NCBI RefSeq assembly: GCF_024166365.1
Contig: NC_064830.1
Location: forward strand, 90,202,968-90,266,967
Length of the DNA stretch: 64,000 bases
Reading direction: 5' to 3'
From: Elephas maximus indicus
Lineage: Eukaryota > Chordata > Mammalia > Proboscidea > Elephantidae
Part shown: piece by piece, positions 1 through 12,000 of the stretch
How the letters are laid out: every line of letters starts with the position of its first letter
How positions within the stretch are numbered: the stretch's first letter is position 1
Translations under genes and position numbers: made by a program
Notes under the pieces: generated by a model
The model's input: only the letters and a program-made list of their open reading frames with translations
Told to the model about the DNA's origin: nothing
The model's database searches: none

Positions 1-3000
1 GAGGCACCTGAAGAAGGTGGGTGGAGACGCCTGCCTTCTCCGAGGATCGGACCCAGGCGGCCCTGGCCTTCTGCCCCCCAGGGTTCTGAATCCGAGCCAG
101 GCTTTCTCGTCTTGCCACCCTGGGCTCCCTCCCGAGAACTGGGAGGTGTGCCTGGGACCTCCTCCCTCTCCTTCCCCCCAGTCCTTTCCATTCCCCACCC
201 TCCACCCTGGAGATAGAGATACATCCCTTCCTGCTCACTTTGTTCTGCTCTAGCCTCAGTCCCACCTGGTCACAAAGGGTGCCTGGACCCCTGGGAAGGG
301 ATAGAGGGGGAGAAGGGGTTGGAGCCAGGCTGTATGAGCCCCTGACTTCCCATGAGCCCTTGAGGTATCATCTGGCCCATTTGTCTCATCTTTCCAACCC
401 TTCAAGGGGAAAGAACTGAGTTCAAGTCCCTGCCCATTTGCTGACTCCTTGTGTGGTTTTAACTTACCGGTTTTGAGCCTCAGTTTCATAATGCATAAAA
501 TGAGGATGAAGTTACCTATCTCTATTCTACAGAACTGTTTAAATCTTATGAGGTGATAAAAGTAAGGGAATTTCGTAAACCATAAAATTCTATACAGATT
601 TGAGGAAAATGAGGTCCAGAGAAGTTAAGAGATTTGCCTAAAGTCACACAGCAGAGTCAAGATTCAGACATTATCTTGCCCTGACATGATAAACACAAGC
701 TTTTGTCTAATTGTGTCTAAACTCTGCCTTACGCGTTTGTCACTTTGTAACGTTGGGTAAAAACCTAATGCTCTGAGCTTCAGTTTCCTCATGTCTGAGT
801 GATCTGAGCTCCCATTACATTAGCGCGCTGTGAGAATGTAATCAGTTTGCGCGTGGGATGCGTTACATAGGGGCAGACAATCAGTTGTCCTCACGTTGTT
901 GAATGTACGCTTAGCATCACGCAGTCATTTTATGTAAAGATGTGAAGCAGTGGTTTCCCAAGGTCATACAAAGGGTTGGTGGCCAAAGCAGTAAGCAAAA
1001 CTAGGTTTCTAACGTCTTCATACCTTACTCTTTCTGGGAATTTATAAGCTATTGGAACCCATACAGCTTTTTATTTTACTCAGTATCCTCATGTTACAGA
1101 TAAGGAAAATAAAGTCCAAAGGAGGAGCAGAGACTTGGCTAAGGTCGCACAGCAATCAGGAGCAGAACTAGGGCTGGAACTCAGGACTGTCCTTTGGGCT
1201 AGTCATTGCTTGGTGGCTTCTCAGGGCAGCGGGGTGGGAAAGTGTTGCCAGGCCCTAGAACAGCCTCACCCTGTCGCTCTACAGAAACCAAAGCCGCCTT
1301 TGGCCTCTGCTGAGGGCCCAGCGGTGCCGTCCCCATCACCACAGAGAGAGAAGCTGGAGCGCTTCAAGCGGATGTGCCAGCTCCTGGAGCGGGTGCCCGA
1401 TACCTCCTCATCCTCTTCAGACTCGGACTCAGACTCGGACTCATCAGGCACATCGCTGAGTGAGGATGAGGCCCCTAGCGAGGCCCGAAACGGGCGACGG
1501 CCCGCCCGGGGCAGCTCAGGAGAAAAGGAGAACCGTGGGGGGCGGAGGGCTGTGCGCCCTGGCAGCGGGGGGCCCCTGCTCAGCTGGCCCCTTGGCCCTG
1601 CACCACCACCCCGGCCCCCACAGCTGGAACGGCATGTGGTACGGCCACCACCTCGAAGCCCTGAGCCTGACACACTGCCTTTGGCTGCTGGATCCGACCA
1701 CCCTCTGCCCCGGGCCGCCTGGCTTCGTGTCTTCCAGCACCTCGGGCCCCGTGACCTGTGCATCTGCATGCGAGTCTGCCGGACTTGGAGCCGCTGGTGA
1801 GTGGCCTGGACAGACCGGGGTTTCATTGCCAGCATTCTTCACTTGCCACGTGAGCCGGTCTCTGATCTGATCTTCTAGGCCTTGGCGTTCTTAAGTTGAC
1901 AGTTGCTGCTGTTAGGTGCCGTCGAGTCGATGCCGACTCACAGGAGTTCTGCAGGACAGAGTAGAACTCTCCCCCATATGGTTTCTAAGGAAAGGTTGGT
2001 GGATTCGAACTGCCAACCTTTTGGTTAGCACCCAAGTTCTTAACCACAGTTGTCTTATACTTGTGCGTATATGCATACGTATGTGCGTACACGTATATGT
2101 ATATATATATGCGTATGCGTGCATGTGTACATATATGGTGTGATACTTTTGTGTTTACTACACGTAGGTTGCTTTCCATTTATGAGCTTATATAACCCTC
2201 ACAATCTCACAGCAACTTTTTGAGGTAGTTACTGTTACTCCCTTTTTTAGATGAGGAAGCTGAGGCCCAAGGTCATGGGGAGAGGAAGTGGTAGAGCAGG
2301 GAATTTGAACCCAGGCTTTCTGGCTCCGGGTTCTTTCTTCTTAATAATAGCTATCACTTACAGAGTGTTTAGTATGTGCTGAGCATCGTGCTCAGCGCCG
2401 TCCGTGCGTCATCTCCCTGACTTTGCACACCCCCTTTTCCAAGGACAGTCTTATTCCATTTACACAGGAGAAAGCCCTCTGTTGGTGTGGCCCCTGCCCT
2501 CTCAGAGGCAGCCGTGCTTGGGCCACCTGACTCAGCTCAGAGCTTCTTCCTTCCCTGAAGCCATCACCGGGGCACTCTCTGCCCATCCTCCCCTCCTACC
2601 ACTACTGCCCCCAGAACCTTGTTTGTTGAGAAATGTCGGTCACCCTCCCAAGCCACTTGTCTTCCTCTCTGATCCTACCCCAACAACTCCTCCTGGTGTC
2701 CATCCAGCTGCCATACCCTCAGTTCCCCTGGTAGAGCACAGAGAGGCCTCCTGCTTGTTGACAAGCTTTCATTCATTTATTCGTGTTCCTGGCCCCATCA
2801 CTTGCTGAGTTGGGGCAGATACTATGTCTGTTTTACCTTAGTATCCCCAGCATGGGCAAGGGACAGTGTGGGTGCTCAGGAAACGTTTTCTTAAGGAGTA
2901 AATTCAAGCTCTTTCTCAGGCACCGACTAGACCAGGCATCATATTGAGCACTTTACAAATGTTGCCTGATTTGTTCCTCACAATAGCAGCCCTGTGAGGG

Positions 3001-6000
3001 GTTGAAGGACACTTGAAGTCACAGTGTAGCTTAGTGGCTGAACTTGGACTCTGCTTCTCTTCCTTTGGAATGAGGTCTGGAGCACTAATTCACGCCTTTT
3101 AGTCCCACACAGAGCCGAGAGAATGGGAGCGCAGGCTCTGGACGCAAATTGCTTCAGTCAAATCTTACTCTTCCACTGATAAGCTGTGTTCCATTGGGCC
3201 AGTTTCTTAACTTTCCCTGCTTCAGTTTCTTAATCTGTAAAACCAGGATAATCGAAGTATTCAATTCACAGTAGGCAGGAAGGGAACCCTGGTGGCACAA
3301 CAGTTAAGCACTCAGCTGCTTACTGAAAGGTTGTTGGTTCAAACCCACCCAGTGGCCCTGTGGGAGAAAGACCTGGTCACCTCTTTCCCTAAAAGTTACA
3401 GCCTAGAGAACCCTATGGGGCAGTTCCACTCTGTCACGTGGGGTTGCTATGAGTCGAAATTGACTCCACTGTTACCTGACAACAGCAATATACATAAAAA
3501 ACTGAGGACAGTAAGTGGGACATAGAAACTACTAAGTGCTTTAACTGTAGCCATTGTTATTCACTCATTTACAAGTATTTAATGAAAGCGCGGACAATTA
3601 TGTGCTTATAACATAGTTCTGTGCCCTTGAAGAGCTCCCAGTCAATCTGCAACATAGAATCAAATTGTTACAGAAATTGCTGGGATTACTACCATGGCCT
3701 TGGTATTAGCTGAGGAAATGTTTGCTGAGGCCCCTTCAGCAAGGCCAGCTCGGTGTGGGGCATGTGGGATCCAGGATTAAAAAGCACCTAATTTCTGCGT
3801 CAAGGAGAGACTTGTGAATGGAAGTGGGAGAAGCAGAGAGGCTGGATTGCACGGTGGTTTCTACCTTGGGTCCTGGAGTCTGGCACCAGGGTTTCTTCAA
3901 TCACAACAACTGAGCTTCCTGGTTGTCGGGGTGGATAGCTAGACTTTTCAAGGCCTCTGTTTTCTAATCTTTAGTTGTAGCTTCATATCACTACTCACCT
4001 TATGGGGGTTAAATGAGATGGTTCCTGCAAAGCACTTACTGCAGTGTCTGTAGAGTACTAAATACTCAATAAAAATGGTGGTTTTTGATAAAAAGGATGA
4101 GGGTAGGAGAGAGCAGGGGGCTCTGGGGGCACAGTGGGACCAGTCAGGAGGCTCTGTCAGGACTGGGCATGGAAGCAGAGGAGATAGGGATGGACAGGAG
4201 GGACTTGGGTTAAGAACTTTTTAAGAAGCAAAATGGCTTGTGTAAAAAGCGGTATGATGGCAATGTCAGTGTCAGACCTCCTCATCTTAACTTCACAAGG
4301 GAGAAGAATCAGGATCAGCAGCCCAGGGCTGGTTCCTGTGAGGCGGTGATCAGACGTACTTCCTCTCCAAACTTTTCACCAATTTTGACACCAGTCGTCC
4401 TTCTCACGGTGCCGTATACTTCTCTGCTGGGTTCAGTGATTCGTCACAGTGGCGACACACAACTCACAGACCGTACTCACAGTTATGGCATTTATTAGGA
4501 AAGTAACAGGTTACAATTCAGGATCAGGAATGACTCAGGATACGGTTCTTTGGTAAGGACAGCTTCTTGGCTGTGCCCACAGTCAGGCCTCTCCCTGGCC
4601 GTCAGACCTTTGGGCTTCTTGGGCTGGCCCAGCTTCTGCCCTGCTTGGGCAAATGTTAAAAGCTCTTTAGCTCTACCAGTAAGTGCCCAGAGACAATCCA
4701 CTCTGCTAGTAAGCCTTGGCCCAAAGGTGTTCAGCTCTCTAGCTCCATGGGTTGGCAAGCTTAGCTCCACAGGCAAGTGCCTGGAGGCACCCTACTCCAC
4801 CAGCAATCCTCCTGCTGAAGGCATTCAGGTCTCACTCCATGGGCCAGGGAGCCCACCCCACTGTCTCCTCCCAGTCTTCTAGTTCCACTGCTGCAGCTCT
4901 CTGCCATGCTTGCCGCCACTGCTTGTCTTCTTGCGCCGTCTCCGGTATCATAGCTCTGTCTTCTTGGGTCTAGGAGGTTCTCAGTGCAGGGACCCCATGT
5001 GCAAAGGACACGCTTCACTCCTATTTCTTCTTGGTGGTAGTGAGGTCCCCCTTTCTGCCCCTGGGATCGCTCATTTTAAGCCTAGCAGGATTGCGAACCT
5101 GACCCCAATCCCCTTGTTAGGGTTCCATACACATTAGGGTCCCACCCTCATAAGGGTGCCATGCACCTTACTTTATTGGCAAGCTGTCCAGTCCCCTTGG
5201 TGGGACATAAGCATCTTATTTGCATAATCCCACCCAATCATTTGGTGGGAGTTACAAGATCATGGCGAGGGAGGCCATATAAAAGTGATCCATTGTACCG
5301 CAGGCCACCCCCTGGCTTTTCTAGCCATGGTTCTTTCGTATTTGGAGGATAACTTCCCCCTCCCAATCATTTTACCAGTCCAAAACAGTTACTAACAATT
5401 ATTCCTTCAGTAGAGCAGAGTCCTCAGGGTGAGGTTACTCAAGTACCAGCCATTCAGGTATGCTGCAGATATCCATCTGATCTGGTCAGGTTCTCCAAGT
5501 TATCTCGGCTTCACCCTTTCTGGTGCCTAATAAAATTTAGCTGAGAGAAGATTATTGTCTTGTTCGGAGTATCACGAGATACCAACATAGCAAAACCTTT
5601 AAGGGACTTTAGGTTTGTCCACTGTATTCCAGTCCAGCAGTACTTCCCCTTAGTCCACTTTTTCTCAGTTACAGCTTCTACAATTATGGTTTTTACAATT
5701 AGCCCCGTTAACATTTACAGCCGAATCGTATAATCCTATTAGCATCTTCCCCCACTCTCTCTTCCGCAGACCTATCAGGAAAAGAGGAGTCTGTTCAGTG
5801 GGAACCCTCCCTGTTCTCTTCGTTTTGAGTGTAAGCACACCCAGTAAATCATGTAAGCTGGCTACTTCGTGCTTTTACCTCCCTCCATTCTACATAGCCA
5901 ATTTCTAAATTGCTCATCCCTATCAAACCAGTATGGAGCCCTGTTGCTGCAGTGGTTAAAGCTCTTGGCTGCTAACTGAAAGGTCAGCAGTTCGAACCTA

Positions 6001-9000
6001 CCAGCTGCTCCACGGGAGAAAAATGTGGCACTCTGCTTCCATAAAGATTTACAGCCTTGGAAACCATATGGGGTAGTTCTACTCTGTATTGTAGGATTCC
6101 CGTGAGTCAAAATTGACTTGACAGTAGTAGGTTTGGATTTGGATCAAACCAGTAATCTGAGGAGACAAGCATGTTCCTTGATCTGAAGAATTTTCTGTTC
6201 TGGTTAGAACTTTGAGAATTTGCACCCAGAAGCAAAATCTAGTCTAGAGCTAGCCATCACATTGCAGCAGTCTACACCAGTTCATGGTATCAAGCATCTT
6301 TCTTTTCATTTGTTCAGGTTCTGGTCAGCTCATCCCTAGCCCCTGTGGGCTAGGTCAGTGGATACCAGCTGTAGACTTGGGAGTCCATATACCTCTCTGC
6401 ACTTCAGGCCAGCCACTCCCTTCTCTGTCTCATCCCTAGCCCCCATGGGCTAGGTCAACGGGTACCAGTGAAACATGTCCAAATTCAGCCCATCTTTCAT
6501 TGCTGTACCCACGGCCCACTTCATCTTGTGACCCCAAGTGGTCACCGCAAGCGAGCATACCAAACTCTGCTTACTGGCTCCCTTTAGCTTCCAGTTCTGA
6601 AAGGGGCTTCTTCTGATGAATACTGACTTTTCCTGCTTCAGTGCATCTAATGGCAAACCGCTTGCTCAAAATTCAAAACACAAAACTTTTTTTTTTCTCT
6701 GCAGGTCCTTCCTTCACATGTGAATTTCCTGCTTTTCCCAACAGTTCTGAGTGGGTCTGCATATCTTTTCAAATGCAAATTTCCTGACTGAAAGTTTTGA
6801 GTGGGGCTCAGGTTTTCCACCTCAACCCCCAATACTCTATACACAGGGATACTGCATTCAAACCAACAGCCTGTATTTCTTTTGGGCAAATCCTAGTTCC
6901 CCTTTTAGCATATTTAATCAAGTATTGGCTGAAGGCAGGGTTACGTGAGCTGTTACTTGTAACATCCAATATTAATTTTAAGCATACGTTTAGTTTTGTT
7001 TTACAGCACTAGGTAGGAGAAACATTCAGTATCCATAGTACATTCACATAAACACACAAACCTTTTTAAACATCTAGTCTTAATCTTTTGTTTTCTACCA
7101 CATAACTATCTTCCCATTTATATGCATATGGCCTTGGGCTGGCTTCTGGCTGGGTGAAACCAGAAGGTTTTGGTCCCTTACCATCTCGTTTAACCTCCCA
7201 GGCTTTTACCCCAAGCCACTCCAGATGCAACTTTTCAGCTGCAGCATTAAATCTCTTACTTTCCTTTCACCCATTACCAATAACAACAACCAAAGTAACC
7301 ATCTAAGAATCAAAAGTTTTACTTCCCGTGCCCCTTTTTTCTCTTACAAAATCCCATGCTTGTCTGAGTCTGGACCCCTTGCAACAAATCCCACTTCTGA
7401 CACCAACGTAAAAGTGTGATGGCAGGGTCATACCTCCTTGTCTAACTTCACAAGTGGGAAGGAGAATCAAGATCAACAGCCCAAGGCTGATTGCTATGAG
7501 GTTGAGGTCATACATAACTCCTCTTTCCAGACTTTTTACCAGTTCTGACACCAGCCATCCCTTCTACAGCACTCTCTACTTCTCTACTGGGTTCAGTAAT
7601 TCGTTGCAATGGCAACACAGAGCTCACAGACCATACTCAAAGTTATGGGGCTTATTAGGGAAGTAACAAATTATAAGTCAGAATCAGGAACAACTCAGGG
7701 TACAGTTCTTTGGTCAGGACAGCTCGGCTATGCCCACAGGCAGGCCTCTCTTTGGCCCTCAGGCCTCTTGGGCCAGCCTGGCCTCCGTCCGCCCTGCTCA
7801 GGCAAGTGTTAAAAAAGCTCTGTAGCTCCACCGATAAGTGCCCAGAGGCAACCCACCCTGCCAGTAAGCCTTGGCCCGAAGGTGCTCAGCTCTCCAGCTC
7901 TGTGGGTCAGCAAGCCTAGTTCCACCGGCAAGTGCCCAGAGGTACCCCATTCCACCAGCAAGCCTTCTGCCCAAAGGCTCTCATGTCTCTCACTCCATGG
8001 ATCAGGAAGCTCATTGCAGCATCTCGTGGTTCATCTGCTTCCAGTTCTCTGCTGCAGTTGGCCATTGCCTCTCACCATCTTGCATCATCTCTGGTGTTAT
8101 TGCTGTCTGTCTCCTGGGTCTAGAAGGTTCTTGGTGCAGGGACGCCAGGTCCAAAGGATGCACTCCGCTCCCATCTCTTCTTGATGATAGTGAGGTCCCC
8201 CCTTTCAGCCTCTGGGGTGGATCACTTTAAGCCTAGTGACCAATCGCCTATTTAGGATTCCATACGCCTTATTTGCATGGTGCCACCCCCACAAGAATGC
8301 CATGCCCCTCATTTGCATAGTCTCACCCAATCATTTGGTGGGAGTTCAACAAGAACATGGTAAGAAAGACCATATAAAAGTGATCCACTGCACCGCAGCT
8401 TGGATTTAGTGATTATCTGGGGTATGAAGGCAGCAGGGCAAGTCTTCAACTGAGTTTCTGGCCCAGGAGCCTGGGTGGGCAATAGCAGCATTCCCCAAGC
8501 TTAGAAATAACCAGGGCAGGAGCAGGTTCCAGGGGATAGTGAAGAGATCAGATTTTTACATGTATACACCAAATGGGCCTGTGGTCCAGTCAGGTAGAAC
8601 TAGCAGGAGAGCAGCTGGATCTGTAGGTCTAATGCTTAAGAGAGAGAGAAAATTGGGAGTTCTCAACGTACAGACAGCAGCTTCAAGAAAGAGGGCAGAG
8701 GACAGAATGTGGTATGAGTTGGAGAAAGAGCAGCCAGAGAATTGAAGGAGATCCTGGGTCAAGGGGTATCCTAAAGACAAGACAGATTGAGGAAAAAGTA
8801 AACGATGAAGAAGGTCAAATGTTGGCAAGAGGGTAAGGGAGATCAAGGATCAAGAAGTGGCAGTTAGCTTTTGCTGCAAGGAGGTAATTGATATCTTTGG
8901 CTGTGTTTCATGGGGATGATGGGTCCAAAGCCAGATTGCAGTGAGTTGAGGAAGGAATTACCTCAGGATGTCAGCTCTAAGGCAGGGACTATTTGTTTCT

Positions 9001-12000
9001 TTGCTGCTGTGTCCTAGGACAGTGCCTGGGATACGTTAGGTACTAAAAAACTGTTCATTGATAAAATGAAGGAATGAAAGTGAGGAAACCGGGATAGAGT
9101 ATGGGAAAGAGATGAAGGGTGGAGCTAGAGAGAAGTTTGTAGGTGGGAGAGCAGGAAGTTGCAGGCTTTCCTGTCTGGTGGCTTTCATCTTCTCTTGGAA
9201 CCAGGAGGCAAAAATGATCTCCTGAGAGGGAGGGAGAGAGGGCAGTCAGGTTGCGGGGAGGAGTGGAATGGTTGAGTTGCAGGGTTGGGGCTTTTGAGGT
9301 TGTGGGCAGAGAGGGTGGAAAGGAAAGGACTAGAACACAGGGTCAGGGCTAGTTGGGGTTTAGTGAAGGCCCAGAGGTGAATAGATGGAGGACAGTGGTA
9401 GCACCAGGAAGTCCAGAGAGCCCTGAGAGGGAAGAACTGGCTGTGGTCAGGGCCCAGGAGGCTGTGAGCCTTGCAGGCAGCAGTTTGGACTGGCCCATCT
9501 CTGCGTCCCCAGAGGGTCTTTACGAGAGGGAGGTTTAGGATTTTAGAGGTGAACTTAGTGTGATGGCTTGATCACCTAGGTGGCTGGAGTTCAGGAGAAG
9601 GTGAAAGGGAACTGGGGGGCTGTGCCTTTGGACATCAAGCCCTGCCTTCCCAGAATGATGGCATACCTTGGCCTCTTAAGAGTTCTTCCTGCCTTTTGCC
9701 TCAGTGTCTTTTCCCAGCGAAGATAGAGCCTGTTCGTGCTCCCTGTTGCCCTCACAGTGAAGTCCCATAATCCTGTTAGACATTTGTTAGACTTTGCCCC
9801 ACTGACCGTGTTAGGCACTTTGCCTATAATAGCTCTTCATCTTCACAGCAACCCTTTGAAGTAGGTGCTTTCACCCACTTTTATGCTTTGGAAAATGGAG
9901 GCCCAGGGAGGGTAAGTGACTTACCTAAGGTCACCCAAAGCACAGAGGTGGCAGAGCTGGAATTCAGATCCCCACACTCTCACTCCTCACCTCTGGACAC
10001 TGGGCCAGGACAGGCCATGGTCTGGCATTCTGGCCCTTCTTGATGTGGCATCCCCACCCCAGCCTCCTCTACAGCCTGAACCCTCCAGCCTCTTCCTCAC
10101 TTAGATCTTGGGCTCTCCACTGGTTTGGTTTAAGCCCTGGCTCTGTTACCACTTAGTAGTTGTGGGAGCTTGAATAAGCTTCTTAAACTCGCTGGGACTC
10201 ATTTTCCTTAATTATAAAAAGGGGATGATAGTATATATCTAAAAGTATTTATTTTCTAGGGCTGTGAGGTTAAATACTTTATGCACAGAATACCACCTGG
10301 CACATTGTAAACACCCAATAAGCATTAGTTATTAGTGCTGTAGTCATCATCATCATCACCATTATTCTCATTATTACAGGGAATTCCCCTTTGCTCCTGC
10401 TGCTCAGGGTTCCCAAACCAAAACTAAACCCACTGCTGTCAAGTCAATTCCAACTCATAGCCACCCTATAGGATTTCCAAGGCTGTAAATCTTTACGGAA
10501 GCAGATGGCTGCATCTTTCTCCCATAGAGCCGCTGGTGGTTTCAAATCACCAACCTTTGGGTTAGCAGTCGATCACTTCACCCACCGTACCACCAGGGCT
10601 CCTTTGAGCTTCCCAGAGCTCTCATTTTCACTCTCTTCTCTGGGCCTGGACACAGGTGTTCCCTGTCTGAAATACACATCCTCTTCCTCTCCTGGCCCAG
10701 ATAACTAATGCTTTCCTCAAACTCTCAGTTCAGGCATTTTCCCCCTGCCCTGCAAGGCTCCCCTGCCCCAGCTCCCACTCTGGGTTCCTGTGGTCCTCAC
10801 GCTGATGTTTATCATGACCCTTATTTCCCTAGTTACTACGGGCTGTCTGTGTCTCCCCTGATTGTGTGGCAAGAACCCCAGCCCTCTTATCTTTGCCTGC
10901 CCAGTGCCCAGGATGCCAGGCACTTGGTATCATTAGGGCCTTCAATGACTGTTGCCCGTCACGCTGAGGTTTAATCCCAGGCCTGGTCATACAGTGGGAA
11001 AGGGACTGAATAGCTTCAGCCAAGAAAGGGCCAGGGGAGACTTCCTGTAAGAGGAGGTACTGGAGCTGAGCCTTGAAGAATCTGGATTGGTTGGCATTTC
11101 TGGAAGAGGCACAGTATGTGCCAAAACATGTTGGCACTAGTTAGCATTGTGAGTCTGCAGGAGAGCAGGCTGTTTGGCCTGGCTGTTGTGGAGAAACACG
11201 AGTTGAGGCCTGTGGGGTGCCTTCAGAGGGAGGGATTCCCTCCTGCTTGTTGAGGATCCAGAGGGTTTCAAGGAGGTGGTGGCATTTGAGCTGGGACTCA
11301 AGGCTGGGTCAGAGTGGACAGGGAAAGGTTTTGGATGGTACAGGGTTTATAAAAGAGAGAGAAAGTGGCAAGACCTAGGGGCAGAAGCTGGGTTGAAGGT
11401 AGGTTGTTTTTTTCCTTTTCTTTTTTAGAATTGGAGAGACTAGCATATGTTTGTTGGTTGAGTAGAAGGAACCAGGAGAGGCTGGAATGCCAGAAGAGGG
11501 GAAAATGGCAGCAGGGGACAGGGTGAGAGGGAGGCAGGAGGGTTAGAGTTGTTGGGGTTGAAGCCTTAGTGCCTTATCTCCTGCATTCCCTAAAGTGTCA
11601 CACCGGGGCTGTGTATTATGCCTGGTAATTTTAAAAGACACAAAAACATGGCTTCATCCTTCTGTTAATTTTGAAAAGGAAGTCTCTCTTTTGGGTACTA
11701 TTGTATCTTTAACACCTAATACTTGTTTAAGAAACCCTGGTGGCACAGTAGTGAAGCACTCGGTTGCTAACCCAAAGGTTGATGGTTTGAACGTACCAGT
11801 GGCTCCATGGGGGAAGACCTGGCAATCTTCTCCTGTAAAGATTACAGCTTAGGAAACTATGGGGCAGTTCTACTCTGTCATATAAGGTCACCATGAGTCG
11901 GAATCCATTCAGTGACACACAGCAACAACACTTGTTTATCTCTCTGTTTAACGCAAATAGTCTTTAGGCACTAACCTAAAGCTACAGCTATGAGTGGCTA

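Larger units (their letters stand above)
5303..7414 (-). mobile_element. shortened internal region of ERV-L-type provirus
   Basis: About 2.1 kb between the two LTR copies, containing a nested AfroSINE. No gag, pol or env reading frame is visible, so it is decayed or a non-autonomous internal region. Orientation is set by the primer-binding site next to the right-hand LTR. Confidence 0.65.
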
